From NCBI GenBank assembly GCA_009667805.1, contig CM019064.1, forward strand, positions 384,449,049 through 384,513,048: a DNA stretch of 64,000 nt, read 5' to 3'. Numbering within the stretch: the stretch's first letter is position 1; each line of letters starts with the position of its first letter. The position numbers and the translations under genes are program-made. Source of the stretch: Leptobrachium leishanense. Its lineage: Eukaryota > Chordata > Amphibia > Anura > Megophryidae. This document shows positions 10,887-21,302 of the stretch, in pieces. The notes below the pieces were generated by a model. That model was not told where the DNA came from. It did not search any database and was given only the letters and a program-made list of their open reading frames with translations.

Positions 10887-11025
10887 CAGGGGTCAGCAGC
10901 AACCTTGGCTCCCTGATGTTTTGGGAACTACATTTCCCATGTGGCTCAGTCAACCATTAGGCTGACTGAGGCACATGGGAAATGTAGTTCCCAAAACATC
11001 AGGGAGCCAAGGTTGCTGACCCCTG
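10887..11025. mobile_element. Palindromic hAT MITE (139 bp)
   Basis: The element reads as a nearly perfect palindrome. CAGGGGTCAGCAGCAACCTT at the left is mirrored at the right end by GGTTGCTGACCCCTG, and the arms continue through GAACTACATTTCCCATG. It is flanked by ACCTATGG and GCCTATGG, an 8-bp duplication with one mismatch, as expected for hAT. It is a tiny non-autonomous element with no coding content. Confidence 0.85.
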
Positions 11026-11033
11026 GCCTATGG

Positions 11034-11519
11034 GTTCTTGAAAGGCTCACCCATCAGCCTGATTTTATACATGAAAAGGACACCCAGAGGTTTCCAGTGG
11101 TCCTCCAAGATACAAATGTATCAAGGTGATTAAATGAGTGTATGTAACATATAAATATAAAATAGCAAGTACTCACACTGAAGTTAACAGCGATGTAGAT
11201 ACAGCATACAAGGTTTAATTCTTCACCACACTGGATGTCACCTCCAAAGTGTAAAGTCGACCATATGCCGGGTATAAGACAGACCCACCCATTAAAAGTA
11301 AGGGTTTACTGCAAAATAACATAAAAACAAAATAAAAGGTTCCCAATAGGTTGTTTATTGACGGATACCTGTGACTGACCATAACTGTATTCAGATAATA
11401 CATCTGCCAGTGTAAGATAAACTCTTCAACATCAGTTTTTCACACGTGTGCGCAGAGTCACTCATTTTTTTCTATGTTGTTGGATTTATGGTGCTAGGGG
11501 GTTTGCATTGAGGTGACTT
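11034..11519. other. No feature recognised
   Basis: Unique-looking DNA; no coding frame or repeat boundary can be supported. Confidence 0.4.
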
Positions 11520-11522
11520 TTA

Positions 11523-11949
11523 GGCTAGGGTCAGACGAAAGCATTTTTCCCCGCGAACATGAAAAAGTGCGTCCGAACGCATTGACGTATTTTTTCACGG
11601 AATGCGCAAAAACGGTCAGACGACGCGCATTGTCGGTCGTGATTTTGTACGGATCGTCAATAAAACTCTTTTTGCGTCTGGACGTTATGTAGGCCGGACA
11701 TTAGCAGCATCTGACATCTCCTAATCACGCAAACACGCCGCTATGCCGCAGCTGCGCACTCAGTACGTCAGTACTAGCGGTTCAGCGTTCTCAGAAAAAT
11801 GCGTTCGAATTCCACTTGCGTTGCACGGCCGGACTTTTGTGCGGCCGTACATCGTATATTGGCCGTCATTGCCCGTCATCTGCTGCTAGTGCGGCCGTAA
11901 TTATGTGCGCCAGAACGCACGTTAAAAGTGCGCTGGTCTGACCCCAGCC
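11523..11949 (+). mobile_element. 427-bp Harbinger-like MITE
   Basis: The termini GGCTAGGGTCAGACGA and TCTGACCCCAGCC are inverted repeats flanked by TTA on both sides (11520-11522 and 11950-11952). The interior is CpG-rich and full of GTGCG, ACGCA and CGTC motifs. The copy at 21303-21729 has exactly the same length and lies in the opposite orientation. Confidence 0.8.
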
Positions 11950-11974
11950 TTAGTGACAGTGATTGGATCCAGTG

Positions 11975-13345
11975 GGGGTTATTCAAAGAGATCCGAATTG
12001 TGGCCGAAAGGTAACCGAACAGTGAAATTCAGCGTACGGTTACCTTTCCTGGCCATTCGGCTATTGAGGATGTTGGCGAATTGCCTGCACATACGGTGCC
12101 TGTTCGAGGGCAGTAAAATCCCCATAGAGAAGCAATGCTTAGTCTATTCAGAGAACAAAAACCAGCAGTGAAAAGTTGTCGAATTGCCCTGCCATTCGGT
12201 GGTTTCATTCAACAGGTTTATTAGGAATCCCATAGGCTTCAATGTTAAAAATATTCCCGTTTTAATTCAATATCTAATAAGCTGTTTAATATTATATTCT
12301 ACAGTAAAAAGTTTCTTTATAGATTTTTAGGATCTGTTAGGCATTTTTTGGCAAATTTTTTTCCCTTTTTTTTTTTAAAATCGTCTTTTCTTTTTACTGT
12401 AACAGACCTTTTTATTATCATTCATAGGATCTTAGTAGTTTTGTTGCAAACAGCATTTCAAATATCAAACGTTCAAGCGTACTGTAGAAAAAATGGCGTC
12501 GCGCCCATACTCCGGAGCGGCAGCAACTGCCAGGAGTAACAGCCCAGTCAATGTATAAAACATAACAAGGAAAAAGAGTGTCATCTGCGCTCGTTTCTAT
12601 GTGTTCCATGTACAACAAAAATGAGGTTTTTGTTTGTTTCAATGGCCATTGTAACGTAAGCCCACTCGCCCCTTCAAGGCACCTCTTTAGAGTGGGTACC
12701 TAACAAATGTACCAAAAGGCCGCTCTACTGAGCAGCTCCAAGCCCTCCAGCTGCTTTTCAGCCAAGGAGAGGCAAAGATCTTTGCCTCTCCTTGGCTGAA
12801 AAGCAGCTGGAGGGGCTTGGAGCTGCTCAGTAGAGCGGCCTTTTGGTACATTTGTTAGGTACCCACTCTAAAGAGGTGCCTTGAAGTGGCGAGTGGGCTT
12901 ACGTTGCAATGGCCATTGAAACAAACAAAAACCTCATTTTTGTTGTACATGGAACACATAGAAACGAGCGCAGATGACACTCTTTTTCCTTGTTATGTTC
13001 AAGCGTACTGTGTTTTTTTTTTCACCTCATTCGTCTGCGTGTCGGGTTTCTCCGGCGGCTGCTCTGCGCTGTGATCGGTGGCTAGTCGGGTTTCTCCGGT
13101 GTGTTCGACGTGGTTAATCCAGCTGTTTCTGCAGGTTTCGGTGAGTGTTCGGTGAGTGTTCGGCAGATTTCCAGCGAGTGTTTGGCGGGTTTGCGGCGGG
13201 TTTTCCCTGCACTACGGGAGCCCTGCGGTTCTTGCTGAATACACCGCAGGGTTGGCGAAATGGGATCGCCGAATCACCCCGAAATGCACGGAACAAAAAG
13301 TCACCGATCGTACGGTGCCTTTTTGATTCTTTTTGAATAACCCTG
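11975..13345. mobile_element. CAGGGTTATTC-family MITE, copy B, with insertion
   Basis: The left end GGGGTTATTCAAAGAG is slightly decayed and the right end is intact (TTTTGAATAACCCTG). The hairpin beside the left end uses GGTAACCGAACAGTGAA; the one beside the right end uses AAAAGTCACCGATCGTAC. The element is interrupted by the 512-bp foldback at 12486-12997. Without that insertion and one copy of its 14-bp duplication it would be about 845 bp, like the other copies. Confidence 0.75.
12486..12997. mobile_element. 512-bp foldback insertion with 14-bp target duplication
   Basis: The 14-base string TTCAAGCGTACTGT occurs immediately before (12472-12485) and again after (12998-13011) this insert. 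Empty sites are visible in sister MITE copies, for example near 42731. From 12561 to 12997 the insert is a near-perfect palindrome centred on the GATC at 12777-12780, with arms of about 218 bases differing by a few changes. A 75-bp non-palindromic leader (12486-12560) carries CTCCGGAG and GGCAGCAACTGCC. A duplication this long is not typical of hAT, Harbinger or mariner elements. It may be an inverted retroposed copy or an undescribed foldback class. Confidence 0.7.
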
Positions 13346-14232
13346 ACTGAGTGTGCGCTCTCCACTTCACCATTTGCTTCTCGATTTAATTCGCCCTGAT
13401 GCCAAAATCAACAACTTTCCAGTTAGTTTTTGGTTTGGGGATTTAATTAAGGGCATACCTGCATTTTGATTCTCCTAAAAAAAAAATCGGCTCAGTTATC
13501 AGCACTTCCGCCTTTACCTGCTAATGGAAATATTTAATAAATATCAGTATGCCGATTTCAAAAACAATTCAAGCAGTAAATGAGTTGTAAAATGTATTTT
13601 AATGCAGGGAAAATCAGACTGAAACATTTTTTTATCTTCGGATTTTTTTTCAATAGGCATGGATAATAGCAACAATTTACATGATGCTGGCTGGATATAT
13701 GCTTTTTCGGGCGTTTTCCTGGCCCCCTTTTTTTCAGACCAGCTGTGGCTGTGGTCAAATTTTCTTCAATTGAAGCAGCCAATATTTAAAAAAAAAATTT
13801 TTGTTGATGCTTGACGATATTTTTTCCAAAATAATGTCTGAAAGAAATAAATGGAGCCCATAGCAGCTCGATCTCGATATCCAGCCCTGTGCAAAACATC
13901 TGCCATTCACATATTGACACAGATATCCAGGTGTAACCAAAAAGCAAAATATATTATACTAAAAGAATTCAAATATCATGGGTGTTCACATCAGATAATG
14001 GGTGTTTTCTTTTTCTTCAAAGCTAAACAGACCGCAGCGTTTGAAATAAAGGGAATATGTCATCCCCGAGATATGTGCATGACAAGATCCTCTTATGGTC
14101 GGCGTGCATCCAATCTGCTTTTCTGCAGGTGGGATTGCAAGACAGCTAAAACAAATGTTGCATTCACCTAAATTCTTCTACCACCAACATGCTGATTGCT
14201 GGAAGCGGACAAGGTGGCTGCATATACAGTAT
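13346..14232. other. No feature recognised
   Basis: AT-rich unique-looking DNA with poly-A and poly-T runs; no supported gene or element. Confidence 0.45.
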
Positions 14233-15134
14233 CAGGGTTATTCAAAGAGAATCCAAAAGTCACCGCACGTTCGGTGACTTTTCGTTCTCTTCAATTCGGT
14301 TCCTTTTGCCGATCCCATTTCGACAACCCTGCGGTGTATTCAGCAAGCACCACAGGGTCCCCGAATTGCAGGGAAAAGTCGCCGCAAACCTGCCGAAAAC
14401 TCACTGCAAAACGAGGGCAAAAACATCTGGATTAACCTGCCGAAAACGCCGGAAAAACCCGAACAGGAGCCGATCACATTCAGCGCAGCTGCCGGGAAAA
14501 GCCGAGACCGCAGACGAATGGAGTGAATAAATTAAGAAAACTGTTTGCCTGAATGTTTGAAAAGTGAAACGCTGTTTGCAAAGAAACTACTGAGCGAAAA
14601 TGTCTGAAATTTACATATGAGGTCCAGGGAATGATAATAAAAAGGGCTGTTACAGAAAAAAGAAGTTAAATTTTTTTTAAAAAATCGGACATTTTCTTTT
14701 AAAAAAAGAAGTCCCGAAAAATGCTTAAAATATCCTAAAAAATCTATAAATAAAGAGACTCTTTACTGCAGAGTATTATAATCAACAGTTTATTAGATAT
14801 TGGATTAAAACGGGAATATTTTTAAAATTGAAGCCTATGGGATTCGCCTGAATAAATCTGCCGAATGAAACCACCGAATGGCAGGGCAATTCGGCAACTT
14901 TTCACTCCTGGTTTTTGTTCTCTGAATACACAAAGCATTGCTTCTCTATGGGGATTTCACTGCCCTCGAACAGGCACCGAACAGGCAACGTATGTGCAGG
15001 CAATTCGCCAGGATTTCGCGAATTGTCTGCTCTCTCTCTCTGGATAGCCGAATGGCCAAGAAAAGTAACTGAATGCTGATTTTCAGCGTTTGGTTCCCTT
15101 TCGGCAGCCATTCGGATCTCTTTGAATAACCCTG
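14233..15134. mobile_element. CAGGGTTATTC-family MITE, copy C (complete)
   Basis: This 902-bp copy starts CAGGGTTATTCAAAGAGAAT and ends CTTTGAATAACCCTG, with TA at 14230-14231 (one T apart) and at 15135-15136. Beside the left end is the hairpin AAAGTCACCGCACG / CGTTCGGTGACTTTT. Beside the right end is a hairpin around CTGAATGCTGATTTTCAGCG. The interior has A/T tracts and no usable reading frame. It is the best reference copy of this family in the window. Confidence 0.8.
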
Positions 15135-15181
15135 TAGATCTATTTACTCTCAAGTGACATGCAGATAGCATATGTCCTGGA

Positions 15182-15911
15182 ATTATTATTATTATTATTC
15201 TTTATTTATAAAGCGCCAGCATATTTCGCAGCGCTGTACAATAAACACAGTATAGACAGGGTTACAATACATTGAACAACATTTGACAAACAGTACAGGA
15301 GGAGATGAGGGCCCTATTCCCGTAGGAACTCACAATCTGGGAGGGTTGGGATTGGAAACAGGAGGAGAGGACTGTAAGGTGAGAGTGATTGATGGTTGCG
15401 TCAGTGAGTTGGTTGGTAGGCTTCCCTAAATAGGAATGTTTTAAGGTAGCGTTTGAAGGAAGAGAAGTTAGGGGAAAGTCTGACAGCACGAGGGAGAGCG
15501 TTCCAGAGAGTGGGGGCTGCGCGTGAGAAATCCTGCAGTCTATCATGGGAAGAGGTGATGCGGGGAGAAGCTAGGCGCAGGTCACTGTTTGACCTTAGGG
15601 AGTGGGCTGGGGTGTATCTGGTGATTAGTGAGGACAGGTAGTGGGGCGCTGAGTTAGTGAGGGTTTTGTAGGTAAGGATAAGGATTTTGAACTTCATTCT
15701 GCAGTGGATGGGGAGCCAGTGAAGGGACTCGCAGAGGGGAGCGGCAGAGACAGAGCGGCGGGTGAGGTGAATTAGCCTGGCGGAGGCGTTCAGGATGGAT
15801 TGTAAGGGGGAGAGGCGGGACAGAGGGAGGCCAGATAAGAGATTATTGCAATAGTCGAGTCTAATATGCAGTAGGGTTTGCAGATTTCCTTCTGTATGTA
15901 AGGGTTGCATA
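15182..15911 (-). pseudogene. L2 LINE, 5'-truncated 3' end
   Basis: Minus-strand translation of 15401-15910 matches the C-terminal reverse-transcriptase region of the L2 copy at 36.9-39.9 kb almost residue for residue ([53 protein letters not shown]). The 3' tail at 15182-15245 shows GCGCCAGCATATTTCGCAGC with an (ATT)n end, typical of L2. The copy is truncated on its 5' side, as usual for target-primed insertion, and cannot be active. High similarity to the other copies suggests recent insertion. Confidence 0.9.
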
Positions 15912-15979
15912 CGTCATGTGTTATGCTGGAATAGTTTGCAGTTTTCGGGTAGCCGCAAAGTCACAGCTCCTACACAAAA

Positions 15980-16566
15980 GGGGTTATTCACAGAGAGCTG
16001 AATTGGCTCTGGAATTGCACCGAACTGTGAGTTTCCCCGTACGGTGCTATTTCTTGGCCATTCAGCTATTCAAAAAGCAGGCAGTTCGCCAAATATTGGC
16101 GAATTGCCAGCGAAATACGGTGCTGTTCGCGGGAATGAAATCAACATAGAGCAGTAATGGTTAATCTATTCACAGAACACCGAACAGCAGTGAAATGTCA
16201 GGTTAATGCCCTGATTTTTGGTGGTTTCATTCAGGCGAATCTCATAGGTTTCAATGTAAAAAATACACCCCGTTTTTTTCAAATATGTATTAAACCGGTT
16301 ATTCTTTTAATTTGCAGCAAAAATTCGCTTTATTTATTTATTTTTCCGGCGGCTGATCAGTGCTCTGTTTGGCGGCTCATTGACTTTTTTCAGTTCGATT
16401 TGGCAGTTTTTCGAAACCGTTCGGCGGCTTTTCTCTGCATTTCGGTGACCCTGTAGTGAATGCTGAATTCACCTCAGGGTCGGCGAATTTGACTCCCCGA
16501 AGTGCGGGGAATGAAAGACTTTTCGGCGCTCTTTGGAGGAATTTCGGTGCTCTTTGACTAACCCTG
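15980..16566. mobile_element. CAGGGTTATTC-family MITE, copy D
   Basis: A diverged 587-bp copy with left end GGGGTTATTCACAGAGAG and right end GACTAACCCTG. It retains GGCGAATTGCCAGCGAAATA and ACTGATTTTT-like interior landmarks but lacks about 300 bp of the middle. No coding content. Confidence 0.65.
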
Positions 16567-17034
16567 AAAGTATACAAAGTATAGGCCACAAAATCTGAGT
16601 TGCAAGCGAACTGTGTAGCCCAGCTGGAATAGCGGCTCAAACCATTAGTTTAAAATTTGGAAGGATTTACGCCCCATGTTTGCTAGAAGCATACATATGG
16701 ACTATAAACAATGAATAAAAGGGGATAAATGTTAAAAAAGGGACCTTGATTTATTTAATTGACAACATTTTATCCTCTGTAGTCTCTTTGTCCTGTTAAT
16801 CTCTATGACCAAACAACCTGTGTAACATTATGGACAGAAGTCACACATAATACAAAAAACTCACCAAACAGTGGTTTTACTTGCGTCAAACACCGCCTAA
16901 CTTGTCATATGACACAATCATCTAGATTCTTGTGACACAGGTTCCTCCTGTGCCTGTGACGGTACTGCTGTCATCTTCAGCTGCACTGACTTAGAAAATG
17001 ATAATAAATGTAAGAAAAAAAAAACAAGTGGCAA
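16567..17034. other. No feature recognised
   Basis: Unique-looking DNA with no supported gene or element. Confidence 0.4.
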
Positions 17035-17037
17035 TAA

Positions 17038-17351
17038 GGCTGGGTTCACACCTAAACGTTTTACAGCGCGCTCCTGCGCGGTGTAAACCGCTTAAACATG
17101 AAATCCCATGATTGCCTATGTGGGCATGTCACACCTAAGCGTTTTAAAGCGCGCAGGAACGCGCTTTAAAACGGCCGACGCAAAAAGAAGTCCGGGAGCT
17201 TCTTTTCGGCATATAGCCGCGCGTTCGCGGCCATATCATAGCCGCGAACGCGCTGCAACGCACGTTCGCGCGTTTTTTTGTATGCGCGAACGCGCGTAAA
17301 AAACGCGCGCATTGCGCGACGCAGCGCTACGCTGTGGTGTGAACTTAGGGT
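17038..17351. mobile_element. Harbinger-like MITE, CGCG-rich
   Basis: The left end GGCTGGGTTCACACC is preceded by TAA, and the right side carries GGTGTGAACTTAGGG, a decayed inverted match. The interior is densely packed with GCGCG, TTTAAAACG and CGCGAACGCGC motifs that pair with one another. It resembles the 427-bp MITEs in style but not in sequence. Confidence 0.6.
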
Positions 17352-17751
17352 TGGGGCTGAGAACAAAAGGTTTTGAGACACACATACATAAATCTACAAT
17401 GTGTCGTAAAGGAAAGATCCATCAAGTTCATCAAATTTTGAGTTTCCCCGCCTGCCAGTGGACACATGTCCTGACGAAAGGTGTTACTGAAATGTTGCGT
17501 CTGTCATAAATTGAATAAGAGAGCAAGGAATGCTTTTAAGACTAGCCAAGAGTGGTTGGAGTTTTGTATATATATATTTATATGACTAGAAGGCCAAAAC
17601 ATCAATTTCGTATATATATATATGCATATTTGTAATATACAGTATATGTCTACCAACAACATTTGTGTGTATGTGTGTCATTAATTAGAGTGTATGCTTT
17701 TATGCAAGTAAAGCATTTCTATATATTTAAAACCAAAACCTCCACATGTTA
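17352..17751. other. AT-rich spacer
   Basis: Contains TATATATA runs at 17570-17625 and no supported feature. Confidence 0.4.
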
Positions 17752-17872
17752 TACAGGGTTATTCAAAAAGAATGAACCGATTTCTTTACACAATATTTTA
17801 TTAAGGAAAAGTAATACAAAACTCCAGCCAAGTCACGAGTATTATACTCACAATCAGCTTTTATTTCCAGTC

Positions 17873-18421
17873 TTACAAGTGTTCAATGTGAGCACCTTGT
17901 GCAGCACGGGCAACATCAATGCGAGAAGAGAATTCCTCCCAGGTGCGTATCAGCATATCACGATCCGCTGAGTTGATCGCTGTTTTTATTCGATGGTTAG
18001 AGGGTAGCGGTGGAACATAAACGCGATCTTTTACATATCCCCACAAGAAAAAAAAACACACGTTGAGGTCTGGGGATCTCGCAGGCCAAGCACAAAGAGC
18101 AAGGTCATTGGCCCCCTTCCAACCAATCCATCGCTGGGGCACTTTTTCATTTAAAAAAGCTAGAACCATTAGGTGCCAATGGGGCAGTGCTCCATCTCGT
18201 TGATAAATTAAGTCATGTGAATCTGCTTCCAGTGAAGTAAAGAGCACGTTTTGGAGCATATCCAGTCCTGTAATGGTGCTTCCTTCAAAGAAAACGGGAC
18301 CATAAACCTTGTTCTGAGACACAGCACAGAAGACGTTCACCTTTGGGGAATCTCTTTCCTGCTCAACTGTTTCATGTGGGTGCAAATATACACACTGTGA
18401 CGATTGACTGTGCTGATTCAT
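17873..18421 (-). pseudogene. Mariner-like transposase, C-terminal part (left arm)
   Basis: The translation has VNVFCAVSQNKVYGPVFFEG around the first catalytic region, QRDGALPHWH with the second catalytic Asp, WPARSPDLN with the third, then FFLWGYVKDRVYVPPLPSN and a GAHIEHL end. There are 41 residues between the last two Asp residues, the spacing of the DD41D mariner group. About 160 N-terminal residues, including the DNA-binding region, are missing, so no functional enzyme can be made. The two Asp residues visible here are intact. Confidence 0.85.
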
Positions 18422-18429
18422 TTTTCAAC

Positions 18430-18772
18430 AATATGGAGCACCGCCCCATTGGCATCTAAAGGTTCGAGCTTTTTTAAATAAGTGCCCCAGTGATGGATTG
18501 GTTGGAAGGGGGCCAATGACCTTGCTCTTTGTGCTTGGCCTGCGAGATCCCCAGACCTCACGTGTGTGGTTTTTTTTTTTTTCTTGTGGGGATATGTAAA
18601 AGATCACGTTTATGTTCCACCGCTACCCTCTAACCTCAATAACCTTAAACATCAAATAACAACAGTGATCAACTCAGTGGATGGTGATATGCTGATACGC
18701 ACCTGGGAGGAATTCTCTTCTCGCATTGATGTTGCCCGTGCTGTACAAGGTGCTCACATTGAACACTTGTAA
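18430..18772 (+). pseudogene. Mariner-like transposase, C-terminal part (right arm, inverted)
   Basis: This plus-strand copy is the inverted partner of 17873-18195 and encodes FFLWGYVKDHVYVPPLPSN, DMLIRTWEEFSSRIDVARAV and the same GAHIEHL end. Its frame is open only from about 18566. The part upstream, equivalent to the second and third catalytic regions, is shifted out of frame and has lost the SPDL codons' context. It has a 9-bp insertion (NLNNLK side) relative to the left arm. Non-functional. Confidence 0.8.
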
Positions 18773-18893
18773 GACTGGAAATAAAAGCTGATTGTGAGTA
18801 TAATACTCGTGACTTGGCTGGAGTTTTGTATTACTTTTCCTTAATAAAATATTGCGTAAAGAAATCGGTTCATTATTTTTGAATAACCTTGTA

Positions 18894-19528
18894 TTACATA
18901 AACTCAAAAATCCTTCTGATAACACTGGCCAAAATGCTGTCGTCAACACCAAGAGTTTACAATTTTTCTGTAGTGCAGGTGTAGTGTTCACTCTGGACCA
19001 GATAGGCCCCGGCAATCAAACGTTCATCGTTCATTAAATATCCTATATAGAATGGCACTGATTGATTGTTTTTCAACTTACTGTTTCTGTATATTGTTGT
19101 GTATTTTTGGTAGGACACTCCAAGAGCGGCCTGATGAGTGCAGTTTTTTATAGCGGTCATGTGGACTGGACAGTCAGTCTATGTTAAACCAAATAAATAC
19201 AGAGCCTACAGAGGGTCCGATTTTAACCAGCTCCCTGTTAACAAGCAACCCAGGCGATGTATTCGTGGCTCAAGACGTAATATTTCAGAGCCGCATGAAA
19301 ATATGAGCAGTGGTGTTGTGCGCCACCACTGGTAACGGCTCCTGGAGTCTGTGGGAATCCATGGAGTTACAACGTGGCAGCAGAAAGTGGTGAGGATTTA
19401 AATGCGAGTGGATATGTAACTCTGGTTTGTAGAGAGTGAGTAGGGAAAGTTGGGAGTAACTCAGATTTGTCAGCAGTAATACAATGGGACATGACTTTCT
19501 GTCTGGGTACAATTTGTTTTGAGACAGT
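18894..19528. other. No feature recognised
   Basis: Unique-looking DNA with a small hairpin near 19311-19331 (CAGTGGTG / CCACCACTG). No coding frame supported. Confidence 0.4.
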
Positions 19529-19655
19529 ATTTTACCAGGAAGGATACATTTGAGATCTCTCTCGTTTTCAAGTATGTCCTGGGTGGCGAGTATGTACCTT
19601 TAAGTGTCTTGCCCAAGGACACTTACTGGAGAGGTGCTCTTGTTGGAATTCAAAC
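19529..19655 (-). repeat. tRNA-derived SINE, 3' part (split by hAT)
   Basis: Minus-strand match to the body and tail of the SINE at 8117: TTTTACCAGGAAGGATACAT, TATGTCCTGGGTGGCGAG and CACTTACTGGAGAGGTGC. Its 5' part lies at 20818-20876. The inserted hAT element separates the two within the B-box region. Confidence 0.8.
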
Positions 19656-20817
19656 CAAGGGCTTGCAGTCAGGTGAGGCAGGGCCTCACCTGCCATAATT
19701 CCATTAAGTGGGGACTGTAAATTTTTAAAACAAAACGTATTTTCAAAAAGTTCACATACTCACCATGCTCCCCCGCCATCTGTCTCTGCTCCTTCGCTTT
19801 TTTTTTAGTTCACCGGCTGCTATGTGATATGAATCATCACACAGCAGTGGCAGCCTGCTCTGAGCCTATGCAATTTGCGTAGCTCAAGCTGGCTAATAGA
19901 TTCATTGAAGTCTACAGCGCACGTCTGGCGCCGCCTAATTCTTGAATCTATGCTCTTCAGTGCCTCAGAGAGGCCCTGAGAGCAATGGAATTGCATGGAC
20001 CAATGGGAAAGCACCATTGATCTCAAGCAATTCAAAAAAATGCCTCCATGGGAGGCATGCCTCCCATGCTTTGATTGACCCAGGACAGTCATGTGATTGT
20101 CCTAGTCAGTCATGGGGGCGTGCCGCCGGGCTGTGTACCCGAAGGAACATCCTGGAGAGCAGTAAAAGATCCTGGGATGCTCTGAGAGCAGCAAAACAAT
20201 CCTGGTGAGCCCTGAGAGCAGCAAAAGATCATGGGGAGCCATGAGAGCAGCAAAAGATCCTGGGGAGCCCTGCCAGCAGCAAGATCCTGGGGAGCCCTGA
20301 GAGAGCAGCCAGTCCCTGGGGTGCACTGACAGTAGCCAGTTCCTGGGGTGCACTGACAGCAACCAGTTCCTGGGGAGCACAGACAGCAGCCAGTTCCTGG
20401 GGAGCACTGACAGCAGCCAGTTCTAGGTGAGCACTGACAGCATCCAGATCCTGGGGATCCCTGACAGCAGCCATTTCCAGGGGAGCAATGACAGCAGCCA
20501 GATCCTGGGGAGCACTGACAGAAGCCAGGTCCTGGGGAGCACTGACAGCAGCCAGTTCCTGGGGAGCACTGACGGCAGCCAGTTCCTGGGGAGCACTGAC
20601 AGCAGCAAGATCCTGGGGAGCACTGACAGCGGCCACCTCCTGGGGAGCACTGACAGCGGCCAGTTCCTGGGGAGCACTGACAGCAGCCAGTTCCTGGGGA
20701 GCACTGACAGCAGCCAGTTCCTGGGGAGCACTGAACCTGAACCTACGTAACCTGTGTATATCTGGCTCTGATACTAGTCAGTGCCTCACCAGCCACTGAC
20801 CTCACCGCACGTCACTG
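19656..20817. mobile_element. hAT element inserted in a SINE, with minisatellite
   Basis: The insert is flanked by ATTCAAAC (19648-19655) and ATTCGAAC (20818-20825), an 8-bp duplication with one mismatch. The right end, read inward on the minus strand, is CAGTGACGTGCGGTGAGG; the left end CAAGGGCTTGCAGTCAGGTG is a decayed match to it. The left 460 bp are shared with 5103-5513. The right half is an array of repeats at about 20150-20735. No transposase is encoded. Confidence 0.8.
20150..20735 (+). repeat. 27-30 bp minisatellite
   Basis: About 20 imperfect units are present. The early ones read CCTGGGGAGCCCTGAGAGCA and the later ones GCACTGACAGCAGCCAG then TTCCTGGGGA, 27 bp long. Because 27 is a multiple of three, long repetitive frames appear on both strands; they are not genes. 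Confidence 0.9.
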
Positions 20818-20876
20818 ATTCGAACCTGTGTCTCCACAGTTATAGAGCAGCAATGTTACCTCTGCTCCACCCAGCT
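20818..20876 (-). repeat. tRNA-derived SINE, 5' head (split by hAT)
   Basis: Minus-strand GCTGGGTGGAGCAGAGGTAA and the intact B-box-like GGTTCGAATC mark the tRNA-like head. It joins the tail at 19529-19655 when the hAT insertion and one copy of its target duplication are removed. Confidence 0.8.
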
Positions 20877-21302
20877 ACTAATAAATGAAGGACTTGTGTG
20901 CACCTGACGCAAGTAATTCCACATTTTAGACGAAAATAGTGGATTAAGGAAATCTCCATTTCAGCTATATTCCTGCCTCGGCTATTTAGGCTTAAAATCA
21001 ATTATTCCCCTTTTCAATTTTCCATTCTTTCTGGTTTAGTGAATGATCCCTGTGCATATTTATAATATGCTGGAATGGAAAGCACTAGCTACAAATATAC
21101 AGGCAATTAATGTTAAAAAGCACACTACATATACATATCTGCACACACATTAGCTCAGCACTGTATGACACGTTCAGTTTTCTGTTGTGATTGCTGAATT
21201 GACGTTTTCAATGTCACCTCTATTTTGTAGGTTTTTTTCAGAAGACTAGAAATGTTTGTGGAAGGTTGTAGTCATGTATCCAATATGTAGGAGTTACTGT
21301 AA
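20877..21302. other. No feature recognised
   Basis: AT-rich unique-looking DNA. Confidence 0.4.

Larger units (their letters stand above)
17754..18891. mobile_element. Mariner-like element rearranged as a tail-to-tail palindrome
   Basis: The element starts CAGGGTTATTCAAAAAGAAT and ends TTTTTGAATAACCTTG, with TA on each side (17752-17753 and 18892-18893). About 440 bp from each end inward are inverted copies of one another. Both ends carry the 3' part of a transposase gene ending GAHIEHL, one reading left and one reading right. The 5' end of the gene is absent. An intact element of this group should carry one gene of about 345 codons. This copy is therefore a foldback derivative, possibly still mobile in trans because both termini look intact. 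Confidence 0.8.

Noticed and set aside
10887..11025. Hairpin RNA gene or operator
   Set aside because: The perfect palindrome has an 8-bp duplication and CAGGGG..CCCCTG ends, so a hAT MITE explains it.
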